NCBI RefSeq assembly: GCF_039511225.1
Contig: NZ_CP154261.1
Coordinates: forward strand, 3,844,001 to 3,908,000
Length of the DNA: 64,000 bases
Origin: Sphingobacterium multivorum
GTDB lineage: Bacteria; Bacteroidota; Bacteroidia; Sphingobacteriales; Sphingobacteriaceae
Direction: 5' to 3'
The number at the start of each line of letters is the position of its first letter. Position 1 is the stretch's first letter. This document shows positions 63,587 to 64,000 of the stretch, in pieces. The notes under the pieces are model-generated. The model had not been told where the DNA came from. It did not search any database and saw nothing but the letters and a program-made list of their open reading frames with translations. Made by a program: the position numbers and the translations under genes.

Positions 63587-64000
63587 ATTCATCTTCCAAT
63601 TCATTGAATTTATCCAAGTCGGCTTTTGCACCGATAGGATCACCCAATTTTTCACGAATTGCTGCCCGATATGAATACAAATCAGAATAATATGGATTCA
63701 AATCGATCGCTTTCGAGTAATCCGCTAAAGCACCGGGAAGATCCTCCAGCTTTTCATTCAAATCGGCCCGTAAGGAATAGACATAAAAATCTTCCGGATT
63801 GAGCGTGACAAGGCGATCAAAGTCCAATAATGCTTCCTCAAAATTTCCCAATCGCTCAAACAAAGATGCCCTTTCTTCGTATACGATCGATGAATCACGG
63901 TCTATTTCCTCCGCTTTGGCATAGTCTTCCAACGCACTTTGGTAATTGCGATAAGATTCAAACACTTTTGCACGAAATATATAAGCGGCAGAAAGATTCT
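63585..64000 (-). CDS. TPR-repeat protein (5' part outside window)
   Basis: The minus-strand frame is open to the right edge and ends at 63585; about 138 residues are seen. They contain three to four tetratricopeptide repeats of 34 residues (AYIFRAKVFESYRNYQSALEDYAKAEEID, YEERASLFERLGNFEEALLDFDRLVTL, YSLRADLNEKLEDLPGALADYSKAIDL, YSYRAAIREKLGDPIGAKADLDKF), an interaction scaffold. The GTG at 63965 is in the middle of a repeat, so the gene begins outside the window. Function unknown. Confidence 0.85.
   Translation of the reverse strand, partial: NLSAAYIFRAKVFESYRNYQSALEDYAKAEEIDRDSSIVYEERASLFERLGNFEEALLDFDRLVTLNPEDFYVYSLRADLNEKLEDLPGALADYSKAIDLNPYYSDLYSYRAAIREKLGDPIGAKADLDKFNELEDE

Overview
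The window is a stretch of ordinary chromosome from a member of the Bacteroidota, most likely Sphingobacterium or a close relative. The clues are A+T-rich DNA, repeated -7 boxes of the form TAnnTTTG with a TTG about 19-20 bp upstream, families typical of the phylum (the DUF3276 PUR-alpha-like protein, DUF3810, DUF983, DUF2752, LytTR signalling, an OmpP1/FadL-type porin, TM2 proteins) and gene neighbourhoods such as adk-obgE and rimP-nusA-infB. The genus rests on my memory of families and was not tested by a search. No transposase, integrase, phage gene or CRISPR array was seen.

Layout. 1-2.7 kb: end of a Nudix hydrolase, a short-chain dehydrogenase, an old yellow enzyme and a GloA2-type VOC protein. 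2.8-7.7 kb (minus): rimP-nusA-infB, with a second promoter in front of infB. 7.8-9.2 kb: a LexA-like self-cleaving repressor divergent from a degenerate GIY-YIG protein, with an inverted-repeat operator between them. 9.2-19 kb: a class A PBP, sigma-54, agmatine-to-putrescine genes (aguB, aguA), a DeoR regulator, a sugar-epimerase-like protein and an archaeal-type ProRS. 19-24.5 kb: a Gly/Trp/Tyr-rich lipoprotein with an outer-membrane porin, a DUF4905-like protein, a LysM protein and uridine kinase. 24.6-30 kb: purH, DUF1232, a DUF4397 lipoprotein, an FtsB/DivIC-like protein, lpxB and a secreted protein of unknown function. 30-33 kb (minus): histone-deacetylase-like enzyme, NA37 nucleoid protein and DUF3810 in one operon. 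33.3-36 kb: yceH-like, MFS and DUF72 operon. 36-42 kb (minus): eno, carA, two small membrane proteins, obgE, adk. 41.9-42.3 kb: three tRNA-Arg(ACG) genes.

42.5-64 kb: an alpha/beta hydrolase, a PUR-alpha-like protein, a LiaF-like / LytS / LytTR / serine-hydrolase envelope-stress cluster, a 2-hydroxyacid dehydrogenase with a coupled 52-residue ORF, MscS, an AraC regulator with DUF983 and a cysteine desulfurase, an IscA-type protein, asnA, a DbpA-like helicase, an intergenic island of G-tracts and palindromes, a futalosine-pathway menaquinone cluster (mqnE, phosphatase, mqnA), an MsbA-like exporter, an aromatic aminotransferase with tyrA, and a TPR protein cut by the right edge.

Most genes are housekeeping. 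The items most worth following are the LexA-like/GIY-YIG pair with its operator, the G-tract palindrome at 56.3 kb, the palindromic 14-mer cluster at 40.0 kb, the eroding tRNA-Arg array, and three genes whose -7 box sits exactly four bases before the ATG, which predicts leaderless mRNAs.
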